A stretch of 64,000 nucleotides of DNA, from positions 539,233 through 603,232 of the forward strand of contig NZ_LMVL02000004.1 of NCBI RefSeq assembly GCF_001541345.2. Direction: 5' to 3'. The notes below the pieces were generated by a model. The model was not told the DNA's origin. It searched no databases and was given only the letters and a program-made list of their open reading frames with translations. The first letter of the stretch is position 1. Every line of letters starts with the position of its first letter. Origin of the DNA: Gillisella vitis. Lineage in GTDB: Bacteria; Pseudomonadota; Alphaproteobacteria; Rhizobiales; Rhizobiaceae. Of the stretch, positions 54,297-62,314 are shown piece after piece. A program made the position numbers and the translations under genes.

Positions 54297-55217
54297 TTAT
54301 TCTGCTGACCGTTCGGGCGCGATGTTGCGAGTCAGCCGGACCAGCTCCAGCGCGGCGATGATAATCGCTGCTGCTCCGACCCATTGAATCGGAACCAGCC
54401 TTTCGCCGAGAAACGCATAAGCCAGCCCAACGCCAAACACGGGAATAAGGTTGAAATAGCTGCCTGCCACGGCTGCTGGAACAGACCGCAACGCAGTGAT
54501 GTAAAGCCAATATGCCGCTGCATAGTATAGCAAGCCCGATACGGCAGCTGCGGCCACCACGACAATTGGAATGGCCGAAATCTCACCCGGCGAACCAAAG
54601 GGCGTCTGCGCGAATAGCAGAGCCAAAGCCCAGCTCAATCCGGCCGTCTGCTGGACAGCGACCACGAAGAGGGGATCGGCTGCCTCGCTGATCTTGCGTG
54701 AAAACACGGTATAAAATGCGCAGCAGAGAACGGCCGACAGAAGCAGCAGCATTCCGACCGGGTCGTTTCCAGAATCCGTGAGCCCGCCGGCAACATCCGT
54801 GACCAGCGCTACGCCAAGTCCGCCCACGAGCATGACGATAATAAGTCGCCATCCTACGGGCTCTCGTAGCATCACCGCTGCCAATCCGAGGATCATAAGA
54901 GGTTCGGCTGCCCACAACAGTGTTGATATGCTCGCAGAAACGCGGGCAAGACCCATTAGGCTCAATGTGTAGGAAATGCCTGGATTGAGAAATCCAAGCA
55001 TCAGCAACGGGGCAATTACTGATCGTTTGGGAAAGCGCGTGCCACGAATGAACACCGCGACCCAGAGTATGAGCGCACTGGGAGCGAGTTGCAGAACCAG
55101 CAGCGTTACAGGTGAAATAGATGTGAGCAGGGCCTTGTTCAACACTGTGGCCGCACCCCAAAGGGCGCAAGCAACAATCAAAAGAACGGCCGGAGACAGG
55201 CGCGAATGATGGCGCAT
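54297..55217 (-). CDS. EamA/DMT-family exporter
   Basis: 306 residues from the ATG at 55217 (TGGAG upstream). Ten membrane segments in two EamA repeats: LIVACALWGAATVLNKALL at the start, and AVAGSYFNLIPVFGVGLAYAFLGERL in the second. These drug/metabolite exporters move amino acids or small metabolites outward. It faces the ars operon tail to tail and has no clear link to arsenic; substrate unknown. Confidence 0.88.
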   Translation of the reverse strand: MRHHSRLSPAVLLIVACALWGAATVLNKALLTSISPVTLLVLQLAPSALILWVAVFIRGTRFPKRSVIAPLLMLGFLNPGISYTLSLMGLARVSASISTLLWAAEPLMILGLAAVMLREPVGWRLIIVMLVGGLGVALVTDVAGGLTDSGNDPVGMLLLLSAVLCCAFYTVFSRKISEAADPLFVVAVQQTAGLSWALALLFAQTPFGSPGEISAIPIVVVAAAAVSGLLYYAAAYWLYITALRSVPAAVAGSYFNLIPVFGVGLAYAFLGERLVPIQWVGAAAIIIAALELVRLTRNIAPERSAE

Positions 55218-55631
55218 GATGACACTCCAGAAGAGGATTACGATGAACGGGAAAATGAACAAGCAGCGTTAGCAGCTCGCGCAAACATCCGCGTCGCAGT
55301 GATCGTAACCAGGTCTTCTGGCAGGCCGGAACAAAGGCGTCTTCCTTCGAAGTTGGCAATATCAACCGGAGGTTATCACCTCTAAGCTGTCGCCTCAACA
55401 AGCGGAATATAGATAAGTTTGATTTCTCTGGTTAAACAACAGCTCTTAAATTTCCACATGTGCGTCAAGGATTTGCGTATTGCATCAGACACTGCGATGT
55501 CGCGAAATATGGACTCTCGCAACCAGAACAATGTGCGCCATTAAAGCGATCGCAGATCTCCGTTTTCTAATGACGGCGGTGGTGAACAAGGCGAAGCCCC
55601 GCTTTCGCGGGGCCAGGCCGGTATGGCCTGT
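55218..55631. other. Intergenic region without a gene
   Basis: 414 bases between the EamA start and the DUF736 stop. I find no convincing reading frame. The only structure is a hairpin at 55596-55613, GCCCCGC-TTTC-GCGGGGC, 19 bases past the DUF736 stop, which probably ends that gene's transcript despite lacking a T-run. The part near 55400-55480 is AT-richer and may hold the EamA promoter. Confidence 0.6.
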
Positions 55632-55943
55632 TCAGTTGGTGGCGCGGCGGCGGGACCAGATGAGCGCTAGATCCTCGCCTTCCACTTCGACCAGGCTCGC
55701 ATAGATCGGAGCGGGGAAGCTCGGATCGTCCAGCTTGACCGAGAGGTAGGGGTTGCCCTTGTCGGACTGCTTCTTCCATGCGGCTCCGAATTCCGTGGCC
55801 GCCGCAAAGACGCGGAAGTCAGGTCCGTTTTCGTTTTCGCCCTCGGCGGGGACGAATTTCACTGACTTGACGTTGAGGGTGAGGGTCTTGACCGAGCCTG
55901 TGAAGCCGTTGTCGGTGCGGGAAAAAGTGCCAATCGTAGCCAT
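55632..55943 (-). CDS. DUF736 protein (copy 2)
   Basis: 103 residues from the ATG at 55943 (AAAGGAAAT upstream). [66 protein letters not shown] and LALIWSRRR are the family pattern, closer to the decayed copy at 57593-57895 than to copy 1. Unknown function, conjugation-associated. The IS110 element begins about 130 bases upstream of its start. Confidence 0.9.
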   Translation of the reverse strand: MATIGTFSRTDNGFTGSVKTLTLNVKSVKFVPAEGENENGPDFRVFAAATEFGAAWKKQSDKGNPYLSVKLDDPSFPAPIYASLVEVEGEDLALIWSRRRATN

Positions 55944-56145
55944 CACGTGATTTCCTTTTGCTGATCGGGTCGCGCCCATCGCGATCTCGATGATGGTCGA
56001 TGGACCGGGGACGATCGGCCCGCACCCAAAGGGCCGGAATACAATGGAGGGCGGCCGACGACAGCTTTTTTGATGATGTGGACACCCCCACCACTACCGC
56101 CGAGAATATCGGCAGGGACCAATCAAACGTTGGAAAGGAAACGGG

Positions 56146-57174
56146 ATGTCCAGGCTGACAATCGGAATCGACCTTGCAAAGAATGTCTTCCAGGTTCACG
56201 GCATTGATGACAGCAGTCGTGTCGTGATCGCTCAGAAACTCCGGCGCACACACCTTCTTGCATTCTTTGCCAAGCTGGAGCCGAGTCTGATCGGCATGGA
56301 GGCGTGCGGCTCCGCGCATCACTGGGCTCGCGAACTGACAGGCATGGGCCATGAGGTCAAGCTGATGGCGCCGGCTTATGTGAAGCCGTACGTGAAGCGG
56401 GGGAAGAACGACATGGTGGATGCCGAGGCGATCTGCGAGGCTGTGACCCGGCCGACCATGCGGTTCGTTCCAATCAAAACCGCGTCGCAGCAGTCGATCC
56501 TGATGGTGCACAAGTCGCGTGCTCTCCTCATCCGGCAGAGGACCATGCTGGTGAACGCCTTACGAGGCCATCTCACCGAGATCGGCATCGTGGCGCCGGT
56601 CGGGATCGAAAGAACGGCAGAGCTCGTCGAGCGGGTGCTCGCACACGAGCCGACAGAGCTGGACGTTCCGCCGCTCGTGACTGACATTGTCGTATCCTTG
56701 GCCAGGCAAATCGACTCCCTGACCGCCGAGGTCAGGACACTTGAAGCCAAGATACGCGAATGGCAACGAACGAGCGAAGCAGGCCGCAGGCTTGCGACGA
56801 TCCCGGGCGTCGGCGTCATCACTGCCACAGCACTGGCGGCGACGGTGCCTGATGCGTCAGTCTTCAGGTCGGGGCGAGAATTTGCCGCATGGCTCGGGCT
56901 GACGCCACGATCGAATTCGTCTGGAGGAAAAGAGCGCCTCGGCAGGATCACGAAGGCCGGGAACCGATATCTGCGAACGCTGCTGATCGTCGGCGCGACA
57001 GCCGTCCTCAGGCATGTCAGGCATAAGATGCACGGGCCGCTCATCGAGTGGGTCAGGAAATTGTTGTTAACGAAGCCCCCGCGCCTGACGACCGTGGCGC
57101 TGGCGAACAAGATGGCGCGGATCGCATGGGCCGTGATGACTCGGCAGACGGTATACACAAACGCCATCGCATAG
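56146..57174 (+). CDS. IS110-family transposase
   Basis: 342 residues. RuvC-like DEDD domain at the N-terminus: IDLAKNVFQVHG (first Asp at 9), MEACGSAHHWARELTGMGHEV (Glu), KNDMVDAEAICEAV (Asp pair). C-terminal Tnp2 domain with IPGVGVITATALAA, FAAWLGLTPRSNSSGGKERLG (the serine of this region is used in strand exchange) and LRTLLIVGA. These enzymes recombine DNA under guidance of a structured RNA from the element's non-coding end. GGAAAGGAAAC precedes the ATG. All key residues are present. Confidence 0.94.
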   Translation: MSRLTIGIDLAKNVFQVHGIDDSSRVVIAQKLRRTHLLAFFAKLEPSLIGMEACGSAHHWARELTGMGHEVKLMAPAYVKPYVKRGKNDMVDAEAICEAVTRPTMRFVPIKTASQQSILMVHKSRALLIRQRTMLVNALRGHLTEIGIVAPVGIERTAELVERVLAHEPTELDVPPLVTDIVVSLARQIDSLTAEVRTLEAKIREWQRTSEAGRRLATIPGVGVITATALAATVPDASVFRSGREFAAWLGLTPRSNSSGGKERLGRITKAGNRYLRTLLIVGATAVLRHVRHKMHGPLIEWVRKLLLTKPPRLTTVALANKMARIAWAVMTRQTVYTNAIA

Positions 57175-57417
57175 AAACCGACGCACCAGCGTCACCGAGT
57201 TCGGAGGGCCTGCCAGACGATCGTGATGAATACCGGTTCCGCCGGGGATCAGGACAACCCGTTCGCGAGACTGCATCTGCAGAATGCGCTTTTTTGATTG
57301 GGACCATGATCCGCGGATTTCATCAAGGCCCGCGGCCGTTCGGCCGATCATCAGAGAGGCCGGACATATGCGAGCAGCCAGCCGGGTTCAAAAAGATCAG
57401 AAGAAAGGCTTGACCGA
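57175..57417 (+). ncRNA. IS1111 3' non-coding region, candidate guide (bridge/seek) RNA
   Basis: 243 bases after the transposase stop and before the right repeat. No reading frame has family character. By analogy with IS110/IS1111 elements, whose transposases use an RNA from the long non-coding end to pick targets, a guide RNA should be encoded here. I have not folded it, so loop positions are not given. RNA sequencing would show a discrete transcript if right. Confidence 0.5.
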
Positions 57418-57592
57418 GGGGGTGTCCACATATGCTTCGCGATGCAAAGCCGTAGGCGGCGGAAAAAAGCTGACGGCGGACGTTGCGGGATCAAGATAGA
57501 GGCGGCGCTCGCGTTGCCGGTCTTCGGTCAGACCAGATCAATCGAGTTCGAGGTGGGCGTGATTTGTTCAGTCGGGAAAAGGAATTTATGTG

Positions 57593-57895
57593 ATGGCTGA
57601 TACTGATCAGCGCTTTCCCCGCTGAGCACTAACATCGGCTTTGCTGGCTCCCTTGAGAAGAGGACGCTCACCCTCAACGCCAAGTCGGTGAAACTACCCG
57701 CTTGCAATTCGGGAAAACAAAAACGGACGTGACTTTCGCCTTCGCATTTGCCCAGAGAAACGAGTTCGCCGCGTGGATGCATGGTTCTGTCACAGCAGGG
57801 CCATCCGCTGTCTCTCGGTCAAGCTGGACGGTCGGGGCCTCTCACTCGGATCATCGCGACACGGGCATGGTCGAGGTGGATGCCGAGAATTGATG
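57593..57895 (+). pseudogene. Decayed inverted copy of DUF736
   Basis: Aligns with copy 2 from its leader on: GTGATGGCT at 57591-57599 matches the copy 2 start, CTCACCCTCAACGCCAAG and GTGAAA match its codons for [10 protein letters not shown], and CTCTCGGTCAAGCTGGACG matches LSVKLD. A TGA at about 57622 and later frameshifts destroy the frame. Upstream, AAAAAAGCTG (57462-57471) mirrors the same word beside copy 2 at 56061-56070. So the IS lies between two oppositely oriented DUF736 copies, one dead. The following 244 bases (57896-58138) hold nothing I can assign. Confidence 0.8.
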
Positions 57896-58138
57896 CAGCC
57901 TCATCCGACGCCGGTCCATCACTCAACAGGCCACGGTCTGGTTTCGTGAACGTGGCTGGCTTCCTCGCGAGATACCCACCGCCGCCATCCCTTGCGTCAG
58001 CGATCGTTACCGAAGGCGAAGACCCGCAAGGGGCTTTGCGAGTTGCCACAGGCAGCGAGTAGAGCACGGCCCAAAGGGGACGCTATATCCACCCTCTCGG
58101 CGCACATCTTTCCCTTCCGAGCAATGTAGAAATTGCCG

Positions 58139-58450
58139 TTACTCAATGGTTTCCACGATCTCGTAGCGTTTGATAAACGCACCAACGCCGTCATTGAGGA
58201 ATGCGAGCAGCGTGTCTTTCGACACCGGGAGCGTCTCGATCTTCTCGATATGCATGCGCGGCCACTCCCCGTCTGGATCGGCGATGATGTCATTTCGAAG
58301 CTCCAGGACGGCTGCTCGCGCTGAATGAACGTCGCCAAAAAAGTTATCCGGAATGCCTGTGTAGGCCCACCGTTGCTCCTCTGGCTCTGTGGCTGCTGAA
58401 TAGGTGTAAAAAGTAAAAGACGGTTCCTGAGACACGATTTCCTCCGACAT
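58139..58450 (-). CDS. Hypothetical protein of unknown family
   Basis: 103 residues, acidic, soluble, no signal or membrane segment. FTFYTYSAATEPEEQRWAYTGIP and DTLLAFLNDGVGAFIKRYEIVETIE are regular enough for a small alpha/beta protein, and the codon use is like the backbone. I do not recognise it. Its neighbours are a decayed DUF736 and a membrane protein gene, so it belongs to the variable part of the element. Confidence 0.6.
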   Translation of the reverse strand: MSEEIVSQEPSFTFYTYSAATEPEEQRWAYTGIPDNFFGDVHSARAAVLELRNDIIADPDGEWPRMHIEKIETLPVSKDTLLAFLNDGVGAFIKRYEIVETIE

Positions 58451-58578
58451 ACTACGCCCGGTTTCCCGGATTTCATGAACGACGCCACCAACATAACCGA
58501 TGAGTTCCGGCTCTAAAACTGTAGGATTCTACAGTGCCACCGTCGCCCCATGCGCGCTCGTCGCGCTTTCGAGACATT

Positions 58579-58995
58579 TCATCTTTCATGGAGCCGTGAC
58601 GGATTGGCCAGCTTCGATAGTGCGGACAAACCGACGAATATGCCGCCAGCGACACAGAAGGTTTGACGCCAGATTTCAGAGGGAATGGCTTCGCGGGTTA
58701 TGCCATGCACGAGAGCATAGCCTGCGATGGCGGCAGGGATCGCGAATATCAGAGCTATCACAAGGCTCAGGCCCGGTGAGCGCAGCGTGGCAACGAGGTA
58801 GGCCAGAAGGCCGTAAGCCGCCACACCTGCGAACAGCCCGACGATGCCTGCGCCGACAAATCCGGCGCCCGTCGCGAAGGCAAGGCGCGTCACGGTGACA
58901 GCGAACAGGAACGGCAGAGCGTAAGTCGCCAGCGTATAGGCAAGCGCGCACATTGCGCCGATCAGTACAACGGACAACATTGTCAGCGGAACCAT
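58579..58995 (-). CDS. Hypothetical four-helix membrane protein
   Basis: 138 residues from the ATG at 58995 (AGGGAG upstream). About four to five hydrophobic segments: LSVVLIGAMCALAYTLATYALPFLF, GAGFVGAGIVGLFAGVAAYGLLAYL, LSLVIALIFAIPAAIAGYALVHG and FCVAGGIFVGLSALSKLA. No family I can name. Such small membrane proteins in ICEs may act in exclusion or defence, but nothing here shows it. Transcribed leftward, 129 bases from the next gene. Confidence 0.65.
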   Translation of the reverse strand: MVPLTMLSVVLIGAMCALAYTLATYALPFLFAVTVTRLAFATGAGFVGAGIVGLFAGVAAYGLLAYLVATLRSPGLSLVIALIFAIPAAIAGYALVHGITREAIPSEIWRQTFCVAGGIFVGLSALSKLANPSRLHER

Positions 58996-59194
58996 CTCTG
59001 GACTCCCTAGATTTCTCTGCATGGTCAATTCGGCGCGTCATGAACATAAACTCGCCGGATTGTGTTCGAGCGACGATTATTCCGGCATGGCCGCGATCGG
59101 GTGGATGCTGAGCCGGGGCTCCCTGATGCGGCCAGCATCGTCCGCTGCTCCGTATAGGCTCTCATTGTCGTGGTTCCTGGGATCCGGTCGAGGT

Positions 59195-59276
59195 TTCCGG
59201 CCGCGCCCGTTCGGCGCGGCCGGAATTTTCCTCGGGCGGTAGGGAACAGGCCGGAACCGCTCGCGCGGCTCCGGCC
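59195..59276. terminator. Two strong hairpins after the parB-like gene
   Basis: First, TTCCGGCCGCGCC (59195-59207) pairs with GGCGCGGCCGGAA (59213-59225) and is followed by TTTT on the plus strand. Second, nearer the gene, GGCCGGA (59249-59255) pairs with TCCGGCC (59270-59276) around an inner CCGC/GCGG. They end the leftward parB-like transcript and stop rightward transcription. The rest of 58996-59284 is empty. Confidence 0.75.
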
Positions 59277-59284
59277 ATGGCTGT

Positions 59285-61510
59285 TCACTCGGCGGCAATA
59301 TGGAAGGCTGCACCCTCCACCTCTACGCGACTTCCTTCAACACTATAGTCTGTCGTGTCGATGGCCGGTGCTTCCGGTTCAAGTTCGACAGCTTCCGGGG
59401 TTTCGACAGTTGCATGCCCTGCCGTTTGCGATGCGGTGCGTTCGGTGCGCAGCAATGGTGGCAACCATCCGGTCCCAGCCAGCAACTGCTCTGCGGCTTC
59501 CGCCATAGGCTGCTTCTTCATAGCCGCGATGCGATCCGCTGCCTCGTCGCCCACGGCTTCCCGCACGGCTGCGAGAATATGCGCCTTGGTGACGCGCCCG
59601 AAGTAGGTGCGCACCGTTGGCGTCCACTGCTGGTTCATATCCAGCACAAGCGCCGTCGCCAGCTTATCGGCAGTCCGCTGCGCACGGGGCCGCTGTTCCC
59701 ATGGCAGCTTGAGGGCATTGACGGTCAGCGATGCGCAATGGGCGAACAACGCCATGATGCTCACGTGATCCAGGCCGGCGATGACGTCCCAGAGGTCGCC
59801 CACGTTCTGCGGCATATCTGCCGCCCATCCTGCATGACGATCCGCCAGCATCTTCGCCGCCGCCGTATCCTCTATACCGTCCGCATGCCCGCCAAGCTGC
59901 GAACTGGTGGGGCGGATTTCGAGATCATGGACGTCAACGCCGCGATAGAACGTCTGTGCGGCAAGGGCGTGGGTGACGGCAATCAGGGCGATATCCGGCT
60001 GCTCACCGAGAGCGAGGCGAAGGCCAAGCGTCCGGTGCGCCGTCAGGTCGCGGGTGAGAAGATCGGTGAGCGGCTGACCCGCATCGCCCTCCTCCTCTTC
60101 CTGCGGCGCAAGGCCGGATATGTGATTGCCCTCCCCGAAACGCTCATCGTCTTCGATAACTTCCCCGTCTGCATTGACGCGGACACCATCGATGACGCCT
60201 GCGGCATCCACCTGTTCCGGTTCCGGTTTTTCATCCTCGGCGCGGATGAAGCCGCGCTCGATGCGAGCCGTTCCGTCATGGTTTAACGTCACGAAGACGC
60301 CGCCCCGGCTGATGTCGTCGGGATCATGACCTTCGCGCATGGCGTCGATCCGCTCGATCTCTGCTTCAAGCTCGGCAAAACGTTCGTCCACATCGGGAGG
60401 CAAGTCGTCGTCCGTATTCTCCCATTCCGCCGTCAGGTGATCGAACTCCTGCCTCGCTGCGGCATAGGCGGCTTCGTCTGCCTCGGAAAGCTCCACCGTC
60501 TGCGGATAGATACGCCGCATGCCGTGAGCGTGCGGGAAATCGATGAAGGCTTCCACCCATTTCCAACCTTCCGCTTCTCTGAGGTCTGCGGCGATCCCCT
60601 CCAGCTTGGCGATGACAAGCTGGTCCAGAAGTGCGGGATCGTCATAATATCCGCCGCGATCCTCGGTAAACAGGTCGCGGAAAATGGTCCCGCCCGCTTC
60701 CGTATAGGCCTCCGGGCCGACAAATATTGCCTTGCGGTCGTTCGCTTGCACATGCGTCCGTGTCAGGTCGCGGCGGATCGTCCACGGTTCGCGATTATAG
60801 CCAAGGCCGGCATAAACCTGTTCCTGCCGCGCATGGTCGTCGGTGATAGCAAAGGCCATCAACTGATCCAGCGTCAGATCGCCGTCGCGGTAGACCTGCA
60901 TCAGTTTCGGGTTGACTGCGCCAAGACGCATCCGCTGCTTCACCACATGCGCCGTCACACCGAAGCGGGCAGCGATTTCCTCGGCTCCCCATCCACGATG
61001 TTCGGCAAGCTCGCGAAACGCCTCGAACTGGTCTGCCGGATGCATCGCCTCGCGGGTGACATTTTCGTCAAGGCTGATTTCCTGAGGATCGTTTGCGGTA
61101 TCGAGAACGCACCGAACGTGTTCAGTCTTCCCGATCTGCTTGCGCTTGACGCGCAACAGATGCGCCAGCCTGCGGCCTTCGCCGACCGTCACGAGATAGA
61201 GCCCTGTCGGTTCGCCCACCTCGTCCGTCTCCGGTTCCACCACAAGGTTCTGCAGCATGCCCTTTGCGGCGATGCTGGCCGCGAGCGCTTCGATATGCGC
61301 CTCGCTGTGCGGGGTCTTCCTCGCATTGCGCGGCGACTTCTTGAGCTTGTCGAGGGGAATGAAGAGTTCTGCCCCGCTTATGGCTTTCGGTGCTGGCAGC
61401 GCAGCAACTACGTCTGCCACCGCTTCCCCGACGCTGCGGATATCCGCAGTCGCTGCCGTCACCTCTACCACCGTCGCAACTGTGACGGCCTTCTTCTGTG
61501 TCCTTGCCAT
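59285..61510 (-). CDS. Large ParB/Spo0J-like protein
   Basis: 741 residues, about twice a normal ParB. N-terminal ParB/Srx domain (about 47-170): LFIPLDKLKKSPRNARKTP, nucleotide-site-like VTVGEGRRLAHLLR (GEGRR at about 110-114), SLDENVTREAMHPADQFEAF. Then a helix-turn-helix AEEIAARFGVTAHVVKQRM. The long C-terminal half is acidic with helices and no known motif. No parA is near, so it may act alone as a regulator or DNA-organising factor. It shares its leader with DUF932. GGAAAGGATT precedes the ATG. Confidence 0.88.
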   Translation of the reverse strand: MARTQKKAVTVATVVEVTAATADIRSVGEAVADVVAALPAPKAISGAELFIPLDKLKKSPRNARKTPHSEAHIEALAASIAAKGMLQNLVVEPETDEVGEPTGLYLVTVGEGRRLAHLLRVKRKQIGKTEHVRCVLDTANDPQEISLDENVTREAMHPADQFEAFRELAEHRGWGAEEIAARFGVTAHVVKQRMRLGAVNPKLMQVYRDGDLTLDQLMAFAITDDHARQEQVYAGLGYNREPWTIRRDLTRTHVQANDRKAIFVGPEAYTEAGGTIFRDLFTEDRGGYYDDPALLDQLVIAKLEGIAADLREAEGWKWVEAFIDFPHAHGMRRIYPQTVELSEADEAAYAAARQEFDHLTAEWENTDDDLPPDVDERFAELEAEIERIDAMREGHDPDDISRGGVFVTLNHDGTARIERGFIRAEDEKPEPEQVDAAGVIDGVRVNADGEVIEDDERFGEGNHISGLAPQEEEEGDAGQPLTDLLTRDLTAHRTLGLRLALGEQPDIALIAVTHALAAQTFYRGVDVHDLEIRPTSSQLGGHADGIEDTAAAKMLADRHAGWAADMPQNVGDLWDVIAGLDHVSIMALFAHCASLTVNALKLPWEQRPRAQRTADKLATALVLDMNQQWTPTVRTYFGRVTKAHILAAVREAVGDEAADRIAAMKKQPMAEAAEQLLAGTGWLPPLLRTERTASQTAGHATVETPEAVELEPEAPAIDTTDYSVEGSRVEVEGAAFHIAAE

Positions 61511-61522
61511 TGTTCCAATCCT

Positions 61523-61750
61523 TTCCCGTTAATGCCGGAGGCATGTCCCCGACATGCCTCCCGGGGGCGCGTGAGCGCGCGGGGATGGAGGGGGCAAATG
61601 CCAGCGAGCATGGCCGGGCTGCGCGGCGAGCGGGACGGATTAGATCTGTTGGACAGTGCATGCCTATGCCCCGGCCTGCGAGCGGGCGGTCCTGCCATGC
61701 GCAGGTGGCGTTTGCAGGGGAGAAAGGGGTAAGACCCCTTGGCGTCCCCC
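61523..61750 (-). repeat. Structured leader, copy 2 (upstream of parB-like gene)
   Basis: Counterpart of 48181-48410. Perfect palindrome GGAGGCATGTC-CCC-GACATGCCTCC at 61537-61561, then the 42-base core 61561-61602 identical to 48221-48262, then a hairpin with AAGGGGT (61724-61730), AAG, ACCCCTT (61734-61740) inside GGGG/CCCC. The palindrome keeps its pairing where the two copies differ, which suggests selection on the structure or on a dimer-binding site. Confidence 0.8.
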
Positions 61751-62107
61751 ACGATCGGCAAGGCATCGGCCGCAGCCGATCAGAGAAAAGCGAGCGCAGC
61801 TCTCCTTATGTCCATTGGCGAGTGCAGGTTCTACGATCACGCAAAGACGCGGGCTGTCATGAGATGAAGAACGCAAAATAATTCTACTTGAAGGGGGATT
61901 CGCCCGCCGCTAAATTCAAGTATTCTTACGCAAATGCCCTCTGTTTCCGCCGCATGATCTACGATCGACTGCGTGGCGGTGCGACAAGGGACGGTGCACT
62001 ACACTGGAGGTCGCTGTCATGCCCGCGATTTCGCATTCAAATCCGCCGGTTGCCGGCCCAGTCTTTCCCCGGAGCGGAATGGTCCGCTTATGGGCGAGGA
62101 TCGTGTT
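61751..62107. other. Intergenic region upstream of the recombinase genes
   Basis: 357 bases. An inverted repeat TACTTGAA (61885-61892) and TTCAAGTA (61915-61922) flanks a G/C-rich loop and is the best operator or recombination-accessory site. TTGAAGG to TATTCTTAC around it is AT-richer. A short frame starting ATG at 62019 with GGAGG upstream overlaps the next gene in another frame and has no family character. Confidence 0.5.
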
Positions 62108-62302
62108 GTGGCAAAGCGGAAAGGGACAGCGGCAAACAGCGTGCGGGTCGTGCTCGCACCCGCCGACGATATGCCGGTCTACGACACGTCAAAGCCCGAT
62201 CCTCGCCTCCGGGAACTTGTCCGCTTGCTTGCGCGACAGGCTGCCCGTAAATTCGTCGAAGCCGAGCAGGAGCGTGCCACCCGCGAACGCCTCCTCAAAT
62301 AG
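62108..62302 (+). CDS. Small hypothetical protein preceding the recombinase
   Basis: 64 residues from a GTG at 62108 with GAGGA upstream; an ATG at 62090 is the alternative. Begins AKRKGTAANSVRVVLAPADDMPVYDTSKPDP and ends with a charged helix RQAARKFVEAEQERATRERLL. Twelve bases separate it from the recombinase, so they are co-transcribed. Position and size would suit a recombinase helper or directionality factor, but I know no family for it. Confidence 0.7.
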   Translation: MAKRKGTAANSVRVVLAPADDMPVYDTSKPDPRLRELVRLLARQAARKFVEAEQERATRERLLK

Positions 62303-62314
62303 GGAGGCCATCTC

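Larger units (their letters stand above)
56076..57431 (+). mobile_element. IS110-family (IS1111-group) insertion sequence
   Basis: A transposase gene is bracketed by a perfect 14-base inverted repeat, ATGTGGACACCCCC at 56076-56089 and GGGGGTGTCCACAT at 57418-57431. IS1111-group elements have such subterminal repeats, with the true ends a few bases outside, no target duplication, and the long non-coding stretch on the 3' side. Here 56 bases precede the gene and 243 follow it before the right repeat. Intact by sequence. Confidence 0.82.
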
